Of a stretch of 22,392 nucleotides of DNA, positions 18,901 to 22,392 are shown one piece after another. This stretch comes from Chara braunii. Taxonomy: Eukaryota > Streptophyta > Charophyceae > Charales > Characeae. Each line of letters begins with the position of its first letter. Position 1 is the stretch's first letter. Location of the stretch: contig BFEA01000148.1 of the NCBI GenBank assembly GCA_003427395.1, positions 616,188 through 638,579 on the forward strand, read 5' to 3'. The notes under the pieces were generated by a model. It saw only the letters and a program-made list of their open reading frames with translations, had not been told where the DNA came from and did no database searches. A program made the position numbers and the translations under genes.

Positions 18901-19223
18901 CCCGCAGTGCTGGTTAAAAGAGCCGCTCCGAGGCCTACTGTTACATTTGCCTTCCGCGACTAGCCTTTCTGGAAGTAGGCTTATATTGATGGAAATCGGG
19001 TAGGCGCTGACACCCTAGAACCGGTGTCAGCTCTTGCCGTTTTTTAGGGTTACTCGTAAGGTTTTGCATGTCCAAAATTAAGGGTGTTCCGAGTACCCCT
19101 AATTTTTCCACCTCAGGTCAAACAAGTGTACTGTTAGAATGCGAACTTGTCTCCAGATCCAAGTCCAAAAGCCGTCGATTTCGGGTGGCCCACTTCTTGT
19201 GGCCGCCCGGCAACGGTTCACAG
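18901..19223. other. Right end of the insertion, no gene recognised
   Basis: About 320 bp before the integrase code resumes. It has a small inverted repeat ctgacaccctag...ccggtgtcag (19008-19030). An open frame starting at 19068 runs into integrase, but its first 50 or so residues are unlike integrase and probably belong to the insertion. Confidence 0.45.
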
Positions 19224-20118
19224 GGTACCAGAGAGCCCCGTATTTGCGTTCCCTCCACTGAACAACTACGTGTCCGAGCAGTAGCAGAGTTCCATAACCA
19301 GGCAGCGGCCGGTCATATGGGCTTCCACAAGACGTTGGCTCGTATGAGCCATCTGTACGTCTGACCGAAGCGCAAGGACTTTGTGAAGAACTACGTCGCA
19401 GAGTGTCTCACCTGTCAGGAGGTGAACAGTGCAAACTACCTGCTTTATGGTTTGCTCCATCCTCTTCCTATCCCTGAGGGTCGTTGGCAGTCCATCTCGA
19501 TGGACTTTATCGGTCCTCTTCGTCCTCTGACCCCCCGCGGTCATGATGCTATCCTGGTCGTCGTCGACCGCTTCACGAAGCGCGTATACTTTGTTTCGTG
19601 CCACTATGCCATCAGTGCACGTGAGGTCGCCGAACTTCGTGTTTGACTGAGTCGTGCCTGACCACGGCTTACCTCTGAGCATCATATCTGACCGTGACCC
19701 TCGCTTTAGCAGCCGCTTCTGGCGACCGCCCCACGAGGTGTACGGCACCCAGCTCCGCTTCTCCTCGTGTTACCATCCCCAGACTGATGGTCAGACCGAG
19801 GTCACAAACAGGACTCTCAGAGATATTCTCCGCAAGATTGTTTGTGATGACCAGCAGTGGGATCTCCATCTTGCCCACGCGGAGATAGCCTACAACCACG
19901 TCGTCTCGCCAGCCACGGGGATGTCACCTTACTATTGCGACCTCGGCTATCACCCTCGTGCTCCCTCGGACTTCCTTCGACCGTCACAGATGCACCTCGA
20001 CACAAGTTGTCCCGCGCTGGATGATTGGGTTGTACACATGACGTCGATCATGAAGACCGCGCATGAGCACATAGCCGCTTCCCAAACTCGCATGGCCGCA
20101 CGTGCGAACTGATCGAGG
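19224..20118 (+). pseudogene. pol (IN): Ty3/gypsy integrase
   Basis: The zinc-binding region reads FHNQAAAGHMG...CLTCQ, giving the H-X6-H...C-X2-C form usual in chromoviruses. The catalytic core has MDFIGPL (Asp codon 19503-19505), SIISDRDPRF (Asp 19690-19692) and TDGQTEVTNRTL (Glu 19798-19800). The last two are 35 residues apart, matching the D,D35E rule. Integrase joins the cDNA to host DNA in the nucleus. The gene is broken by a stop at 19362 where relatives have Trp (YVWP block), a frameshift between about 19636 and 19660, and a stop at 20110-20112. It is preceded by the foreign insertion instead of RNase H. Confidence 0.93.
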
Positions 20119-20880
20119 ATGGATCATCCATTCAAAGTTGGTGATGATGTGCTTATCGACGCCCACCACTTACAGATCGAAGCGGACATACTTCACAAGT
20201 TCCGGCGTCGCTTCTTTGGCCCATGCCGCATTCTCCAAGTCGTCAGTTCTGATACGGCTTCTAGCCCGGTCAACTTCCGTGTGAAGTTGCCCGACTGCCT
20301 ACACCATGCTCGTGTGCATGATGTCTACCACATCTTGTTATTGCGTCCCTACTGCAGACCGCCTGAGCATTTCGTTGGACGACCATACGAGCGCCCTCCA
20401 CCTATCATGGTGGACAACCACGAGGAGTTCCTCGTTTTAGACATCATTGGTCGCCGAGTCACCGACGACAACCCTCCTCACGTCGAGTATCTCGTACGTT
20501 GGAAAGGTTACCCTGATGAGGAGGCTACTTGGGAGCCCCTCGAGCACTTGCAGCACGCTCGCATGTTGGTGCGTGCCTATGACCGTGCTCGTCGTGCTGG
20601 GTTGACTGCTCCTCCTCAGCCCACTGACCCTCTTCCTTCTCCCTCGGCTGAGGAGACCGCTGAAGTCGAGCCTGCTCCATCTGAGGCAGACCTTCAGCAG
20701 CAGCCGGATACTCTGAGCGTCCACAACGTACTCGTCGTCGTCTTGCTCGATACGACGATTGACTCTAACTTATCTTCCCACGTCTTTGACTTCTCGGTAC
20801 TCCATCCACTTCAGTTTCGCCACTTCAGCTCGTCGACGTTGCGATTCTTCCTCGACGACATTCCGGACTTCTCATCATAG
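20119..20880 (+). pseudogene. pol (IN-CHR): Integrase C-terminus with GPY/F-like motif and chromodomain
   Basis: The frame is the same as the second half of integrase; the Met at 20119 is internal, not a real start. FKVGDDVLID and RRRFFGPCRIL correspond to the GPY/F module of chromovirus integrases, and VHDVYHILLLRPY matches the VFHVSLLKPY-type block after it. The chromodomain follows (20421-20582) with YLVRWKGYPDEEATWEP, including the conserved aromatic residues. Chromodomains of this group are thought to steer integration toward chromatin bearing particular histone marks. About 98 further residues follow, Pro/Glu-rich then hydrophobic, with no known match. The ORF is open for 253 codons to a TAG at 20878. 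Confidence 0.93.
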
Positions 20881-21498
20881 ACGTCATCGACAACTCAATG
20901 GCCTTCGTCACGATCAGCTCTGCCTACTTCAAACGTCGTTACTCTCTTACCACCTTACCCTGTATAGGACCCTGGTTGTGTCGCATAATGGTCTCCCTTC
21001 GCCTGGTTCTTCCGAGTTTGGCTCTCCCTTGGTATACGTATAGGCATCGGGACCATAGCGTTGCCCTGGCTTCCCAGCTTATGGATCCAGCTCCGACTTC
21101 TCCCACGTTAGGAGTCATTTGCATAATTCATTTACCCATCACTTTTTCTACCCTCTGCCGACCCTCACGCCCTAGTTAGGCAGCCTTGCATGCTTCATCT
21201 AGGTGCGCTCAGTATTCAAGGCTCTCTTATTCCCTTGCATGGTCAACCCTCCATAGTGGTCACCCCTTTAGTCAAGCATTACCCGCCCTACTGGTCTATC
21301 TGTAAGGGTCATTGGTTTTGTCCGCTCCCAGTTCCCTACCCTCATTGAGCCTGATGATATATGTCTCCCTGCCATTATGTGTGGATGCCCTTAGGAGTTT
21401 ATAGACCCCTAGGCTGCATTTGCCACCCTCAGAGACCATTCCACCCTGTGGTTTGCGACACACTCCTCCTGTGACATATTGTTGTCTTGTTGTTGCTT

Positions 21499-21710
21499 GT
21501 TGCTCTCAGACTGAGGCTACTGCCTCTAACATTTCTATGATTTAGTTGTTTCTACTTTTGCTGGTCTTAGGACTTGTACACTCATCAGTTGTTTCCAGAC
21601 TGATGCTACTGCCTCCAACATTCTAGGATTTAGTTGTCATCACTTTCTGCTTTCCTATGACATGTATACTAGTTAGTTGCTTCTGCTTTCACTTAGGCTG
21701 TTAGTTGTGA
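21499..21710 (+). repeat. Tandem repeat in the 3' UTR, about 2.5 copies of 89 bp
   Basis: Copy A (21499-21550) and copy B (21588-21638) share cagactga, gctactgcctc, aacatt and gatttagttgt. The spacers after them (ctacttttgctg / cactttctgctt, then gacttgtacact / gacatgtatact) also match, giving an 89-bp period. A partial third copy starts near 21676. Confidence 0.7.
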
Positions 21711-22016
21711 CATTGCTGTTTTTTTTGTAACATTTTCTATCCTAGGTTGCATCACATGGACTCAGCATGGAGCTTGCTCCGCATCCTAGACTACTTCGTT
21801 TTTTTTTTTCTTTGGTAGAGTTTCGCTTCTTGGTGGAAGTGTACTTGTATCTAGGTGATCCATCACAGGCCAATGATCGTATAGCGGACCTCCGGTTGGC
21901 CTGTCAGACCATCCCCTTCGCCTATTCTCACAGGCTTGTGTTGTATTCGGGGTAGTCCAGTTCAGGCCGGTACCTCTGTCGGTACTAGCCAGTCCAGTCA
22001 AGTCCAGTCAGTCCGC

Positions 22017-22030
22017 TGGGGTATACCCCA
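22017..22030. repeat. 14-bp perfect palindrome
   Basis: The word tggggtatacccca is its own reverse complement and is centred on GTATAC. It lies 160 bp before the probable 3' LTR. Function unknown. Confidence 0.8.
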
Positions 22031-22189
22031 ACCAGAGTCTGTATTTCGGATCATTCTGCATTCGCACAGTTTTGGAGTATGTGCGTTGGAGTCTCGCGTG
22101 GGAGCTGCGTTGTGCCATCTTGCTCCATTGTCATCCTCCATCTCCATCTCTATCCCAGAAGGAGCACCACACCTGGTCGGTCCGCCACA

Positions 22190-22304
22190 CGTGGGGCCGC
22201 GACGAACTGTGGCACACGGGCAAACCTGGCTGGCATGCTCGGACTAAGCGAGGTGACAACTTTGTGTAGGTGCGAGGCGACGGACTGCCCCCATCGGGAT
22301 GCTG

Positions 22305-22392
<88 letters not shown>
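22190..22392 (+). mobile_element. Start of the probable 3' LTR, cut by the window end
   Basis: Matches 7762-7871 over about 105 bp and, like it, runs into a GA tract. It is in the same orientation as the 5' copy and downstream of the chromodomain and 3' UTR. Only the first 200 bp are visible. Confidence 0.5.
22307..22392 (+). repeat. GA dinucleotide microsatellite, at least 86 bp, truncated by window
   Basis: Uninterrupted GA run continuing to the last base of the window. It lies at the position corresponding to the 7874-7963 tract in the 5' LTR. Confidence 0.97.

Larger units (their letters stand above)
14122..19223. mobile_element. About 5.1-kb unrelated insertion splitting pol
   Basis: The polyprotein reads normally up to VYWHD (ending 14121) and resumes at about 19224 with REPRICVPSTEQL, the start of the integrase zinc-binding region. 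In an unbroken element these would be nearly adjacent. The intervening DNA has no recognisable retroelement protein. It carries several degenerate repeats and alternates AT-rich, pyrimidine-rich and GC-rich blocks. The left flank cacgatg (14116-14122) and the right flank cacaggg (19219-19225) are similar and may be a decayed target-site duplication, but that is weak. I cannot see terminal repeats that would name the type: a non-autonomous LTR element, another non-autonomous transposon, or several nested insertions are all possible. Confidence 0.65.
20881..22189 (+). other. 3' untranslated region of the retrotransposon
   Basis: About 1.3 kb between the pol stop and the probable 3' LTR. No protein is recognisable. 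It contains a tandem repeat (21499-21710), a T run (21719-21727), a second T run (21799-21809), and repeated ccagtc words (21990-22013). A clear polypurine tract next to the expected LTR start is not visible; the nearest purine-rich word is agaaggag at about 22157. Confidence 0.5.

Overview
The window looks like repeat-rich nuclear DNA from a plant-lineage eukaryote (a streptophyte; an early-diverging alga or bryophyte is possible, but I cannot fix the species). The evidence is a Ty3/gypsy chromovirus with a primer-binding site resembling the initiator-tRNA-Met site used by plant retrotransposons, microsatellites, a tRNA-derived tandem repeat, and no operon-like gene packing. I find no convincing intact host gene, rRNA gene, CRISPR array or bacterial feature.

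Left part (1-7760): non-coding DNA with many small repeats. In order: AT-rich DNA with TA runs; a compact cluster of GC-rich hairpins (309-391); a G-rich stretch (about 600-960); one arm of a dispersed repeat whose second arm lies inverted 2 kb away (1508-1612 and 3493-3596); an exact 31-bp direct repeat containing a TATA-like word (1903 and 2013); an ATTT microsatellite; a 163-bp element with perfect 17-bp inverted termini beginning TTAA (2703-2865); a diverged duplication (3735 and 3871); one doubtful 234-codon ORF (4735-5439); a 221-bp tandem repeat, 2.5 copies, each with a tRNA-like module on the minus strand (5964-6505); and a degenerate CAT-rich tract (6613-6860).

Right part (about 7762 to the end): one old, decayed Ty3/gypsy chromovirus. 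A probable 5' LTR (about 7762-9447, with a 90-bp GA tract) is followed by a primer-binding site (9448-9462), gag (9553 to about 11320, with two capsid-like segments and a CCHC zinc knuckle), protease (DSG at 11723), reverse transcriptase (YLDD at 12979), RNase H, integrase (HHCC plus D,D35E) and a C-terminal chromodomain. A 3' untranslated stretch with tandem repeats leads to the start of a probable 3' LTR (about 22190), cut by the window end inside its own GA tract. The polyprotein is broken by several in-frame stops and at least three frameshifts, so this copy cannot encode a working polyprotein.

The pol region is split between RNase H and integrase by about 5.1 kb of unrelated, mostly non-coding sequence (about 14122-19223). 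It has its own degenerate repeats, including a 30-bp minisatellite with a 60-bp higher-order pattern, and strong swings in base composition. This insertion, the double-capsid gag whose two halves differ in base composition, and the tRNA-like tandem repeat are the items most worth a second look.
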